Shown here piece by piece: positions 36,501 through 46,992 of a stretch of 64,000 nt of DNA. The stretch covers positions 16,675,014 through 16,739,013 of the forward strand of contig NC_133403.1 in the NCBI RefSeq assembly GCF_047511655.1, written 5' to 3'. The position numbers and the translations under genes were made by a program. The DNA comes from Castor canadensis (Eukaryota; Chordata; Mammalia; Rodentia; Castoridae). Within the stretch, counting starts at the first letter, position 1. Each line of letters opens with the position of its first letter. The notes below the pieces were generated by a model, which was not told the DNA's origin, ran no database searches, and worked only from the letters and a program-made list of their open reading frames with translations.

Positions 36501-36739
36501 ATCTATCTTCCACTCCAGTTTTGGCATTACAACCAAGTACAGAGCCTAAGCCAAATTTCTCAGGAGCACCAACGTTGGAGCTGCTTCCTGTGGAGACCCC
36601 AGAATATAAGCCTGTTCCATTTGGAGAGCCTTCAAGGCCTTCATCCTTGGACATGGAACTTTACCTGATTAGTGAGGACCCTTCTATATTGGCTTCCCCT
36701 CATGACCTGGTGGATTACCAGTTCTTCCTGATGGAATCT
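36501..36739 (+). pseudogene. Unit B exon 5 (linker), intact splice sites
   Basis: Flanked by CTCTTGCAG and GTGAGT. Open for 79 codons plus the 2-base entry. Pro/Glu-rich (STEPKPNFSGAPTLELLPV), then SPHDLVDYQFFLMES, corresponding to 'PPDLVAEQ..LMDA' of RalGDS. It ends in phase 0, where the CDC25 domain would begin in a full gene. None follows. Confidence 0.8.
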
Positions 36740-38635
36740 GTGAGTGTCTTTGCAGGGCAGGATGCTGGCAGATGTCCTGACTTCTTTTGTCCAGACCTGG
36801 TATTCCATGGCTCAGAGCCATTTTCCCCATTCAGATTCTTGGATTGACATTACTATGGCCATTTTCTTAAGCAGACCTCATTTAACACCCCCCAATGCCT
36901 GGAATTTGGCACTCTGCAGTAATTGAATCAGGGTGGAGAAAAAGGTACAGCAGAAAGGACTTCATTTGTCCATGTGCATTAGGTGAGTGCTCAGAGGCTG
37001 ACCCCACACTCTTTGAGCAGACCATGAAGGTTATACTCTAGAGGTTTGTGTTAAAAGTTAGGATTGCTCAATTCACCAGACTAGGAGTCTGTGAGCCTGA
37101 CCAAGAGCGGGATACCACCCTGAGCAGCAAAGGACGATTTAGAGTCATAGTGGGAAAATCTTGAGATCAGAATTTATAGGGCCAGGTGCACCAGAGGGCC
37201 CCACTCTTCCTCAATAGCATCCTTGACCTTGATCTCTCTTTGACACAAGGTCAATTTAGCCTCCAGGAGGAAGAGAGCATTGATAGTGGACTCCATATGC
37301 AGAAAGCCATATCCACACAGATGGTTTCAACTCAGCATCTCTGAATCTGTGATGCAAGGAAGGTGCTGGGCAGAACAGGGACCCTCTATAGTGACATTAG
37401 TAAATACCAATTTCCTCTCACAGCCTGCTCAGAAGAAGGAGAGCTGAATTCCAGAAACACACCATAATATACAGGACTGACTGGATAACAAGCATCATGC
37501 TGTGACAGGTCAACCCCCATCTCTGTCTTCTGTGGCTTCTGCTTTGTCTGCCTGTCTCACCCTCTTACACCTCAGTGATGAGGACAGACACTGTGAGGGT
37601 TCATCTCTCTGGGGGCATCAAAACTCATTGTGATTTTAGCTGAAAACTTTGGAATATCCATTGTTTCTAATAAAGGGCCAAATGTGGGCATTTCATTGGC
37701 TACAAAATTTCTCAATACAATCCTATCTGATGAAGAGCTGACAATTGGGCAGAGTGAGAAGCAGGTATGTTGGTGTCATGACTGGCAAGACCTGGACTAG
37801 AGACATTCTGTGGTTACCTGGTGATACAAATTGATTTTTCTCTCCTAGTGGAATTATAATCAATATGTATCATTTAGGACTAACTCAGTAGATTCTCCTC
37901 TGTCAGGATGACTTGGTACCATAACATACGTCATCCTACCTATATTTACCTGTGGGTAAAGTCCAGCAGACTGATATTGTCACAGAGGACAGGGCTCTGA
38001 CTTTGGAATCCAGGGTCAGGTGCTCATTCATTCAGTGGCCTCTCACCTCCTCTGAGAGGATATGAGGAAGTGGAGGCAGCATGGCTCTCCCACAGAGTGA
38101 AAACAGACATGCAATCAGCAAGAGCACTGCCTGGTCACAGTTCTATCTCCAGGCCTTTCTGCAATTGCCTGCAGTTCTTTCTGCTGTGAGAAGGACATTC
38201 CTTCCCCTGTACAAAAGTGCACCCTCCATTGCTGGCTGTGGGTATAGTTTAGTTGGAATGGATATGAAAAGAGGACCCTGTTTTGTGGAGTTAGCCATCT
38301 TTAATGGCTTGATACACTTGAGGCGTCCTTGAACAAGTAAGAGATTTTTCAGAGTTTCAAGTGCCCTACCAATGAATCTCGCACAAGGAGGATGATAGAA
38401 AGGACACTTTGTGCTACCAAACTCCCGACAATATAGGTTCAATGCTGATCCTGAACAACATTCTTAGAGGCCCTGGTCAAATCTCAGACCCAGGTCTGAC
38501 AATCAATGAAGGTCTCATCCCTCCCCAATCTTTGAAGATCTTAAAGTAACAAGCACAGGGCCCATCTCCTATCCAAACACCTCCATCCTTAGCCAGCAAT
38601 ATGAGTGTGTGAATGTTCCTGTTCAATTGAGGTAG

Positions 38636-38742
38636 TATGACAATATATGCATACATATTATATTAAGTAAGCATACACACAGATAGATAAATCTATAAAT
38701 CATAGATAGAAAGACAGCCAGATACAAAGATAGATAGATACA
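38636..38742. repeat. GATA/AT-rich simple repeat in unit C
   Basis: Interrupted ATAC/GATA tracts, including 'gatagataaatc' and 'gatagatagatac'. Same place as the TA/TG-rich tracts in units B, D and E. Confidence 0.75.
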
Positions 38743-38799
38743 GAGCCTTATCATTTAATCTAAATTCCATTGTGGAACTCAGGCTTGGTTTGAGTCGTG

Positions 38800-38930
38800 T
38801 GCCATTTTTGTAGTTGAATAAATGACATGTTCTGGGTGTGTGGCTCTGACTGTCCTTGAAGGCAACATTCACCTCCATTAGCCTCCAAAGTATGGAAATT
38901 ACAGGTGGGCATCACCACAACCTGGTCTTC
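38800..38930 (-). repeat. B1-type SINE in unit C (shared insertion)
   Basis: Diverged antisense B1 ('gggtgtgtggctctgactgtccttgaaggcaac...agcctccaaagtatggaaattacaggtgggcatcaccac'). Confidence 0.7.
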
Positions 38931-39822
38931 ATTATATTCTTTGTCTTTCAACTTACTCCTATTGTTCTTTCTCTGTGATTGTGCATTAGCTATGTGTTCC
39001 ACATGTCCCTAAGAGTCACAGGGAATATAGCCACTCTGGAATATATAAAAGGAAGGACTTTCTTGGTAGTTGACGTCAGGATCATCTACAGTAAACACAT
39101 GGGGAAAGTGGCAAGAACAGGAAATATGCAATACCTGGCCATAGTCACATACCTGCTTAAATGAGTGTCCAGGTGTAAACCCAGCTTTGTCCCCTCAAAA
39201 TTGTAAAATTGGATGACTAGATCTGCTCATGGCAAATGTGGCATAGTGTGTGGGTGTTACTGTGTCTGATTTTCCACATGGACTGGGCAGGCAGGTGGGG
39301 CAGCATACCAGTAAACTTTGGGGTTATTTGGTCTAAGGGTACACACTCAGTAGAGTAAAACTTCAGAGAATAAACTTCTTACAACACTCAGGACCAATAA
39401 CATTGTAGAACCCAGGGGGACCAGGCACCTATATTCCAGCACAACTTCAACAAACCCTTTGCTCTGGTGAACCTCCAGGGAGAAGAGGACTCAACTGGTG
39501 TCTTCTAAACTTCAGATGCTCAGTACCCAGGAACACCCAAAATGAGGCTTAATCCAAATGTTGTGACTCTCGTTCTCCTCAAACCCATGATGCCTCTCAC
39601 TTTTTGCAGGTGACACCAAAAGTGACTCAGGGATGGTCAGAATAGTTGGCAAGGGAAAACCGGTAGAATCTGATCCCCAACCAAAACCAACAGATCCCTA
39701 TCAATGTGTGTGTGTGTTTGTGGAATATCTTTGGGTATTTTGTCAGTGCACTCTAAGGCAGAACATTTTGCTGTTTGATACTGATTTAGTGTTTGAATTT
39801 CTTGTCATTTGTCCCAATCTAG

Positions 39823-40016
39823 ATTGAAACTCCACCAGTGTCTCTTCAAGAAGAGTCCTATCACAATGAAATTCCTGAGGCAGACACCATGGGGTATTTA
39901 ATGGACCAAATTTGGACTGCCCTGATCTGTGGAGATGCCATTTTTGTTTACTCTATCCTGGGGAATTACAGATGTTTCACTACCACTGAGCATATGCTGG
40001 ATGTTCTTTGCATATG
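39823..40016 (+). pseudogene. Unit C exon 2 (RasGEF_N core), intact
   Basis: 194 nt like unit B, same phase, no stop, both splice sites canonical. Encodes Y.LMDQIWTALICGDAIFVYSILGN (in part) and YRCFTTTEHMLDVL. The only exon 2 in the array with no visible lesion. Confidence 0.8.
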
Positions 40017-41467
40017 GTAAGCAGTGCTTCAATATGCAGAAGAATCCATAACTCTTTCTGGTGACTTGCCAAGGCACCATCCTGCTCTTTTCCCCATTTG
40101 ATTGTGGAGATTGGTGGGTTCAGAAGAACCTTCTTAGGAGGTGTTTCCAGGATCCTGAGGGATGAGCCACAGAAGCTCTTGTCTTGGGTCTGATGTGTAG
40201 TCAGCTAACAAGGGCTTTGGCTCTTCTGTGTGCCCAAAGTTTCTCCAAGAGAATCATTGTGCCATGGTTTTCACTTACCCTTGGCTCTGGCAAAACACCT
40301 CCCCGTTTTTAAAGGAAGTTCTCTATTCTATGGAGTAATTGCTGACCTACCACATACCAGGGAGCTCTTGGAGATGCAGGTAAACAGGCCCAGCAAGCTA
40401 CCAGGGAAAAACTCAGGTGACTTTATTCATTTCTGAAATATAACATGAAGCTTTACTGTGTTTGGGCAAGATTCTAGGCACATAGTGTACTTCAGTAAAA
40501 GAGCAGGTAAATCAATGATTTCCTAGGCTCCATTCACATGGGAAGTTACCATGTAACACTACGTGTCATCTCAGGTAGAGTAGAAGTGACAGCCTCGTTG
40601 CCTCCACTAGGTATGACTCCAATGAGGTAGAAAGACCAGAGAAGAAAGTGAAAAAGTGACTAGGTATTGGGTAAAGAGGGTGCGCACCAGTCTTGACTGG
40701 GGACATTTCGGGGCTGGGTTTGGGTAGCACTAGGAACACCATGGGTGCCCTAAACTCATGATTCCAAATAGAAGTTGAGGTTTGGGTGGGGGCACTTGAA
40801 TTGAACGGACTCCAAGAGAGCTGTGGGTGGGGTACTGAGCACCTGAGTTTACAGTGGATGTTGGGCCTCAGTGAAGGGCCCCTTTGAGAGTCCATCATCC
40901 AAAACACAGCCTATCCCTGTGGGACTTGCCTACCCTGTTGCCCATTAGGCCCCAGAGAATCTGTGAGAGTGGCCTCCTCACTAGTGGAGAGTAAGCTGTT
41001 CCCCAGCTGCACTGTAAGTGCTGTGAGGGAAACTTGCACAGTCATGAAATAGTGTTCTCTCAGACAGCTGACACATTGCTTAGGGAGATGAACCAGCTGG
41101 AACCACAATGTGAGGGAAACTAGCCCCACATAGAAGCCAAGGAAGAGGACATGCCCTAGTGGAGTTGACATCCCAGAGGCAACGAGGCTAAGGCACACAC
41201 AGAGCAGTATGTGAAGAATCCCTGATCAGGGAAGATGACTCAAGCCATTTAGCTTGGACCTCCACCCACATACAGGCTTTCTGCACCTCTTTCCCCTGTA
41301 CCTTTCCTGCCACTGCCTGGACAGACAAAACATTTGGCCTGCTCTTTCTTGTACTTTGGATAACACAGTAGCAGGCACAGGATCCTAGCACTTCCAAGTC
41401 CAATGGGAAAGGACAAAGAAAGTCAAGGTGAGTTCTCTCATTATGCTGCACTTTTCTCTGCATCCAG

Positions 41468-41655
41468 GGATATAAGCTATATCCTTGGCAGATGGTTCTG
41501 CCGGTACTGGGAGAATTTTGACAATTCTGCCAAGTTTCCCTGCCTCATACTGAAAACCACATACATGCAGCTACAAATGCCTGGAATGCAGGAGGATTGC
41601 AAGGCCCAACTTCTCCTGGTTCATTGGGAATACTGGGTGACCACTGGGGCAGTGT
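41468..41655 (+). pseudogene. Unit C exon 4 (end of RasGEF_N)
   Basis: Follows CATCCAG. DISYILGRWFCRYWENFDN, then AKFPCLILKTTYMQLQMPG. Open through the exon. The end is uncertain because the GTGAGA donor of B and D is not kept. Confidence 0.75.
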
Positions 41656-41891
41656 ATGAAATCGAGGAGCATGGCATGAATCTTTAGCACAAGAGGAGTT
41701 GTCTATGTAAGCACTACCTTGTGCTATTTCTGGAGTTGGGCAAAGTGGAACAAGGATCGCACAACCCAACATTATTGGGACCACAGACAAGTAAGGTTTC
41801 CTGCTGTGGGCTCAGGGCTGTGGCTCCTCAGGCAGCCTGAGTTTATATCAGGCTTAGCATCAAGCCAAGGTCGTCTTGTCTCCTTTTGCAG

Positions 41892-42111
41892 CTACATTAA
41901 TAGGCCTGGTGATGGATCCCCAACCAAATGCAGAACCTGAGCCACCTCCTTCAGAGGCCCAAGGATTTGAGCCAAATCCTATGACAAGACCAACAATAAA
42001 TTCTCCCAGGCCTATGCCTGAAGACATGGATGTGCAGTCAATCAATGAGAACACTAAGCTCTTACCATATCTCAAGACCTGGTGGAGGAGCACTTCATGG
42101 TAATGGATGAT
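41892..42111 (+). pseudogene. Unit C exon 5 with frameshift
   Basis: Starts after TTTTGCAG. Shares QGFEPNP..P.TINSP.P.PEDM with unit D, so C and D look like closest relatives. A single missing base near 42060-42066 (compared with D) moves SQDLVEEHFMVMDDG out of frame. Confidence 0.75.
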
Positions 42112-43969
42112 GGAGTGGCTGTGCAGAGCAGTGTTTTCAGGTGTCTTTCAGAACTTCTCTGTCCAGAACTGGCATTCTCTGGTCATTTTAATAAGAAGGA
42201 GCACCATGAAAAGAGCCAATCTTTAACCCAAGACCTGAATTCTACATTTGAGCAGTGGATATAGTCGACTGCAACAGGATGTATGCACGCAAAGATTTCA
42301 GAGGGGCAGCCAGGCATATATTTTTCTTCTACACCAGGACCTGAAGACTTTGTTTTAGGTCTGAATTGATTGTCCCCACTCAATTTGTCGATTAGATAGG
42401 AGATTAAAATCTAGAGGTTTGTGTGAAAGGGTAGAGTAGGGTGCTGGTTTCTCCAGGTCCAGGCATCTCTGAGCATGACCACAAGGTGGACAGCACACTG
42501 AAGCAGAAATTATACCCCAAGGTGCTTGATGTGCCACTAAAAATACCCAGTTTAAAAACAGCTTCCTTGACTTTAAGCCCCGTTTCACACTAAGTCAATT
42601 TAGTGACTGGGGGGAGGACAGCCATGGTAGTGGAATCTGAATCCAGGAAGCCATATCCCACACACATACTGTCAACTCAGTTTCTCTGCATCATGTGTGG
42701 GTGGGAGGGGCTTAGCAAGGGCATGGGGACATGGGGACATGTCAACTTGGTGACAAACTCCATGGAGTAGTAAAGATCAATGGCTGCTCACAACCTTCTG
42801 TGAAGAAGCTGAGAGCTTAATGTCAGGCAAGGTACATACACCATCGAATCCAGAACTGAGTGTATCACTATCAGCATGGTGTGACAAGTGAATCCGCATG
42901 TCTGGCTTCTGTGGCTTCTGCTTTGTCCTCCTGTCTTATCTGCTTACACCTCAGTGATGAGGAGCTGGTGAGGGTTGATCATTCCAGAGCCATAGAAGCT
43001 CACCCAAATTGTTGGTCCAAACATTGGAAAATCCTTTAGTTGTGGGCATTTGATTGGCAATGAAAATTCTTACTAGCATCCTATCTGATGAAGAAACAAC
43101 ATTTGGGCAGTTTGAGAAGCATGTGTGTGGGTATCATGACTAAGAAGACACGGACTAGGGACATTCTGTGGATACCTGCTTATGATAACCATTTTTTCTC
43201 TCCCAGTAGAATGATAATTTTTAGTGTCATTTGGGGACCATCAATATGATACTCCTTTCTAAGGCTGACCCAGTATCATAACACATGTCATCTTACATAT
43301 TTTTATCAGTGGGAAAAATCCAGCAGGTTGATATATCACAGAGGTCTGGGTCCTGACTTTGGAATGCACAGTCAGACCCTCATTCCTTCACTAGCCTTTC
43401 ACCTCCTCCAAGAGGACTTTAGAAAGTGGAGGCAGCATGGCTCACCACAGAGGGAAAACAGACCTGCAAAAAGCTAGAACAATGTCTGAACCCACTTCTA
43501 GCTCCAGGCCTTTCTGCTCTTGCCTGCAGTTCATTCTGCTGCATCATTCTGGGAGCAGGACACTCTTTCACCTGTACAAAAATCCACCCTCCATTTTCCG
43601 GCTATGCATATAGTTGAGTTGGAATGGATATGAAAAGAAGGCCCTGATTTGTGTAGTTATCCATCCTTAGTGCCATGATACACTCTTTGGAGTCCTTGAG
43701 CAAGGGAGATATTTGTGTCAAGTGCTCTACCAGCAAATCTGACACCAGAAAGATGATAGAAAGAGTACTTTGTACCACCTAACTCCAAACAATGCAGGTT
43801 CAGTGTTGGTCCTGAGCAACACTGTGGAGGCCTTGTCAAATCCCAGGTTCTGTTCTGACCGTTGTTGAAGTTCTCACCCCTCCAGAATCCTTGAAGTTCT
43901 TGAAGTAACAGGCACAGAGTCCATCTCCTCTCAAACATCTACTTTAATACCCAGTGGTACAAATGTTTG

Positions 43970-44080
43970 TGAGAAGGCTTGTGTTCACATGAGGTATCTT
44001 GACGGTATATAATACACATATGTATATGCATATATGTGCATGTATATACATGCACATATACATATACACAAGCCTTCTCA
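43970..44080. repeat. Inverted repeat with inner palindrome at the unit D deletion
   Basis: 15-bp perfect arms at 43970-43984 and 44066-44080 (TGAGAAGGCTTGTGT and its reverse complement) enclose an AT/TG-rich loop. The loop contains a 30-bp perfect palindrome at 44031-44060 (centre TGTATATACA). This lies exactly where unit D lacks the B1, the MIR, exon 1 and most of exon 2 that units B, C and E have here. Confidence 0.9.
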
Positions 44081-45597
44081 GCCAATTTATATATATGGTC
44101 TCGTCACGTGGTGAGCACTGTTTCCATACCCAGTGGAGTCCCTCACTCCTGGCTATGATTTGGCCATGAAGTGTCCTCTCTTGTTCCAGTTTGGTTGTAA
44201 ACACTAGTGTGCCAAATAGAACACCCTTATGAGGTGTTTCCATTGCCTAGAGGGATGAGCCATAGAAGCACTTGTCTTGAGCCAGATGTTGTATAGGCAG
44301 CTACCCAGGGCTGTGGCTCCTCTGTGCATCCCCAGACCCCCTGGGAGAATCTGCTAGCTTGGACCTCACTTACTTTTTGCCTCAGCTAACAGTCTTCCCA
44401 GTTTTAAAAGAAAATCCCCAGTCTATGGAGTAATATCTGACCTATCTTAAGCAGATTGGTAGCTCTCAGGTTCTGAGGAACACAGCCCAAGAAAATTATC
44501 TGGGAATGAGCCAGGTGGTCTCACTCATTGCACAATATAACATGAGGCACCTAGTATGTGTGTGCAAGTTTCTAGGAATGTAGTATATTTTATTAAAAAG
44601 ACAGGCAAATCCCTGATGTCCTGAGCTCCATCCTTTTGGAAAGTCACTCAGTAATGCTATGTTTCATCATAGATCCAGTACATTTGACAGCTTTTGTGAC
44701 TCTGCATGGTGTGACTCCCCTGATGATGATAGACCAGACAGCAACCTGAAAAAGTCAGTTGCTGTTGGGTACATGTGGGCACATGTGACAAGACTGGGTA
44801 ATGTAAGGGGATGGTTTTTGTAGGAGTAGGCACACACTGGGCCCCAAAACTCTTGCAATTCTGACCAGAGGGCTGTGGTCTAGACCTTCATCTGAATTAA
44901 AAGATATCCAAGAGAACTGTGGGTGGGACTCCCTTGTGCACCTGAGAGGGAGGGGCATTTCTAAAGCCTCAGTGAAGGCCCCTTTGAGAATTGATCATCT
45001 ATATCATAGCCTATCCATGTGGGCTTGCCCACTCTGTTGACCAACAGGCTCCAGAGAATCTGCGAGGGTTCTCTGAGGAGATTCTCTAGTGGAGCGTCTA
45101 GTGGATACTCTGTTGGAAAGGCACCTGACCCAAGAGATTCCTAGAGTGCTCACAGTCAGACTGAGCATGTCAATCGAATAGTGTAATTGGCAGACAGCCA
45201 ACACATATTGCTTAAGGAAATGACACATATGGAACCACAATATATGAGGGACACCAGCACCAAAGGGAAGCCATGCAGGTGAACATGCCTTAGTGGATTG
45301 GACATCACAGAGACAAGGGGGCCCAGAGGCACATAAAGCAGTATATTGACATTCCCTGATCAGGGGAGATGTGCTCAGAACATTTAGCTTTGGGACTCTC
45401 CCATGGTGGCTCCCAGCATCTCCCTCTTCTTTTCCTTCCCTGCCACTGACTGCAAAGACAAAAGCTTTGGTCTGTTTTTTCTCTCTTCTGAATAGATAGG
45501 GATGGGCACCAGGATGCCAGGTCCAACAAATTCACTCTGGCACTTCAGGGAAAGGAAGACCAGTTTCCTGATCTGTTCCCCTTCTATGTGCCTCCAG

Positions 45598-45788
45598 GGC
45601 CCACACCTACATCCTTCACAAATGGCTTAACATGTACTGGGAGGAATTCTATGAACCTAGTGAAATTCCCTGCCTCACACTTATGGTTGTGTACTTGAAC
45701 ATCCGTATGCCTGGTTCAGAGAAGCAGCACCTAGCCCAACATCTCTTCTTCCAGTGGGAGTTTCTGGAACCCAGTGAAACAGACTAAG
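45598..45788 (+). pseudogene. Unit D exon 4 with terminal stop
   Basis: Acceptor CCTCCAG and donor GTGAGA are both good. The body is open and keeps W..YWEEF, IPCL and MPGSEKQ. The stop TAA at 45785-45787 is one base before the exon end. Confidence 0.8.
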
Positions 45789-46040
45789 GTGAGAAGCCTG
45801 GGTTTGAACATTGAGCACACAAGGAGTGGTATGTGTAGGGCCCCACATTGTGGACCTCTCATTTTTTGAGGTGTGCAAGGAGGAATGAGGAGCCTGCACC
45901 TCCACAGCATTCAGACTATAGTCTAGGCTGTCTTATACTATGGGATCAGGGTTCTGGCTTCACTAGAAACCTTGACATTTTCTGATTTTTGAAAGCATCA
46001 AGGTAAGGTGTTCATATGAGAATCTTTTCTCCTCCTGCAG

Positions 46041-46258
46041 TGCTTTTAAGTGCTCAATTGCTAACTCTTTAACGAAATGCAGAGCCTGAACCATATCCCA
46101 AACAGGCCCAAGGTTTTGAGCCAAATCCTATACCAGGACCAACAATAAATTCTCCCAAGCCTATACCTGAAGACATGGAGCTGAAGTTGATCAATGATGA
46201 TACTCAGCTCCTTGCCACATCTCAAGAACATGAGGAGAACTTCATGCTAACGGGTGGT
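46041..46258 (+). pseudogene. Unit D exon 5, first copy, nonsense codon
   Basis: Acceptor CTCCTGCAG. In-frame TAA at 46070-46072. Downstream frame open with TINSPKPIPEDMELKLIND, shared with unit C. The donor position reads GGGAGT. Confidence 0.75.
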
Positions 46259-46379
46259 GGGAGTGGCTGTGCAGGCCAGGATGGCATGTGTTCTCACCTC
46301 TTCTGTTCAGCTGTGGCATTCTTTAGTTTATAGACATTTTTCCCATCAAGAGATCCTTCCTGCCCTTTCCTATTGCCAG

Positions 46380-46604
46380 AGAGGATGAGCCAATTAAAGA
46401 GGAGTTTTACTTCCGTTTTTCTTAGTTTGTTTTATTTTTTCCTTTTGTTGTTTTTGTTATGAAAAATTAGTCTATGAGAATTACTACTGTTCACATATTT
46501 ACTGACTCAATAATACATTATTGCAATTTCATAAAATAAAAGTTTCTTAGTTTTCAAATTGCATAACATCATTTGTCATAAATAACCATAATTTTCTTTA
46601 CTCT
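46380..46604. other. AT-rich insert between two exon 5 copies of unit D
   Basis: Very T- then A-rich, with AATAAA-like strings ('ataaaataaaag' near 46533-46545). Not present in units A, B or C. Source not recognised. It could be part of the event that duplicated exon 5. Confidence 0.5.
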
Positions 46605-46614
46605 TTGACATTAG

Positions 46615-46677
46615 ATGCCTCACAACATGGCATTTCCTCCAGACCTGGTAGCACAGCACTTCATGCTGACAGATGCT
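46615..46677 (+). pseudogene. Unit D exon 5, second partial copy
   Basis: Encodes AFPPDLVAQHFMLTDA, ending at a GTGAAT donor. Only the 3' part of exon 5 is present. The sequence after it matches the normal intron 5 of units A and B, so this is the copy in original context. Confidence 0.75.
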
Positions 46678-46778
46678 GTGAATGGCTTTGCAGGGCAAGG
46701 TGGTTGCAAGTGTTCTTTAAACTTGTTCTGCACAAAGCTGGCATTGCCTGGCTAACACCCATTCTCCCATTCAATTAT

Positions 46779-46992
46779 TTTTTATTTTGTGTGTGTGTGT
46801 GTTTCTTTTTTTATTGTTTTATTATTCATATGTGCATACAATGCTTGGGTCATTTCTCCACCCTGCCCCCACCCCCTCCTTTACCACCCACTCCGCCCCT
46901 TCCCTCTCTCCCCCAGCCCCTTAATACAAAGCGTAAACTATTTTGCCCTTATCTCTAATTTTGTTGAAGAAAGAGTATAGGCAATAATTCTT
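46779..46992 (-). mobile_element. 5'-truncated LINE-1 3' UTR insertion, with target-site duplication
   Basis: A T-rich start (antisense poly(A), with a GT run) is followed by a pyrimidine-rich L1 3' UTR ('cccaccccctcctttaccacccactcc', '...attttgttgaagaaagagta'). It is flanked by identical ATTCAATTAT at 46769-46778 and 46993-47002. The flanks join into sequence that matches units A and B without the insert, so it landed in unit D only. Confidence 0.85.

Larger units (their letters stand above)
34080..36739 (+). pseudogene. RalGDS-like pseudogene, unit B (exons 1-5; best preserved)
   Basis: Five exons in order: 1 (34080-34218), 2 (34428-34621), 3 (35187-35231), 4 (36055-36248), 5 (36501-36739). 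Exons 2-5 are each open in the expected phases. Exon 2 has LKVKAGTLQKLVTEIL and YRCFTTAKQVLDVL (RasGEF_N). Exon 3 gives FDFNQDDRPEEELK, matching the acidic 'DEDGG..D.LKN' stretch of RalGDS. Exon 4 has SSILGTWLDHFFEDFC..P.FPCLK and IPGSE. Exon 5 is a Pro/Glu-rich linker ending PHDLVDYQFFLMES. The lesions are subtle. Exon 1 is one base longer than in unit A, putting it out of phase with exon 2. The exon 2 donor is GG instead of GT (34622-34623). The exon 4 acceptor is AT instead of AG (36053-36054). No catalytic domain follows. A non-canonical or rescued transcript is possible, but I infer a pseudogene. Confidence 0.8.
39490..42111 (+). pseudogene. RalGDS-like pseudogene, unit C (exons 1-5)
   Basis: Exon 1 (about 39490-39609) aligns to A and B up to its GTGACA donor, but the start ATG is gone. 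Exon 2 (39823-40016) keeps acceptor ATCTAG, donor GTAAGC and 64 open codons with ILGNYRCFTTTEHMLDVL. Exon 3 (40611-40655) is 45 nt with YDSNEVERPEKK and a GTGACT donor. Exon 4 (41468 to about 41655) has SYILGRWFCRYWENF, KFPCL and MPGMQ, but its donor region is diverged. Exon 5 (41892-42111) is open, with DPQPNAEPEPPPSEAQGF, until a one-base deletion near 42060-42066 relative to unit D. After it the other frame reads SQDLVEEHFMVMDDG. Its donor is lost (GG). The internal RasGEF_N exons are better kept than either end. Confidence 0.8.
44090..46677 (+). pseudogene. RalGDS-like pseudogene, unit D (partial exon 2, exons 3-5, duplicated exon 5)
   Basis: Only the last ~20 nt of exon 2 remain, ending at a GTGAGC donor (44111). 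Exon 3 (44709-44753) is 45 nt (CDSPDDDRPDSNLK) but its acceptor is TG. Exon 4 (45598-45788) is open (YILHKWLNMYWEEF, IPCLTLMVVYLNIRMPGSE) until a TAA at 45785-45787, the last codon before the GTGAGA donor. Exon 5 (46041-46258) has a TAA at 46070-46072, then stays open through EPEPYPKQAQGFEPNP to ATSQEHEENFMLTGG, with its donor lost. After about 340 nt of AT-rich sequence a second partial exon 5 appears (about 46615-46677) whose FPPDLVAQHFMLTDA is the closest of all copies to the RalGDS motif and which has a GT donor. Non-functional by several independent lesions. Confidence 0.8.
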
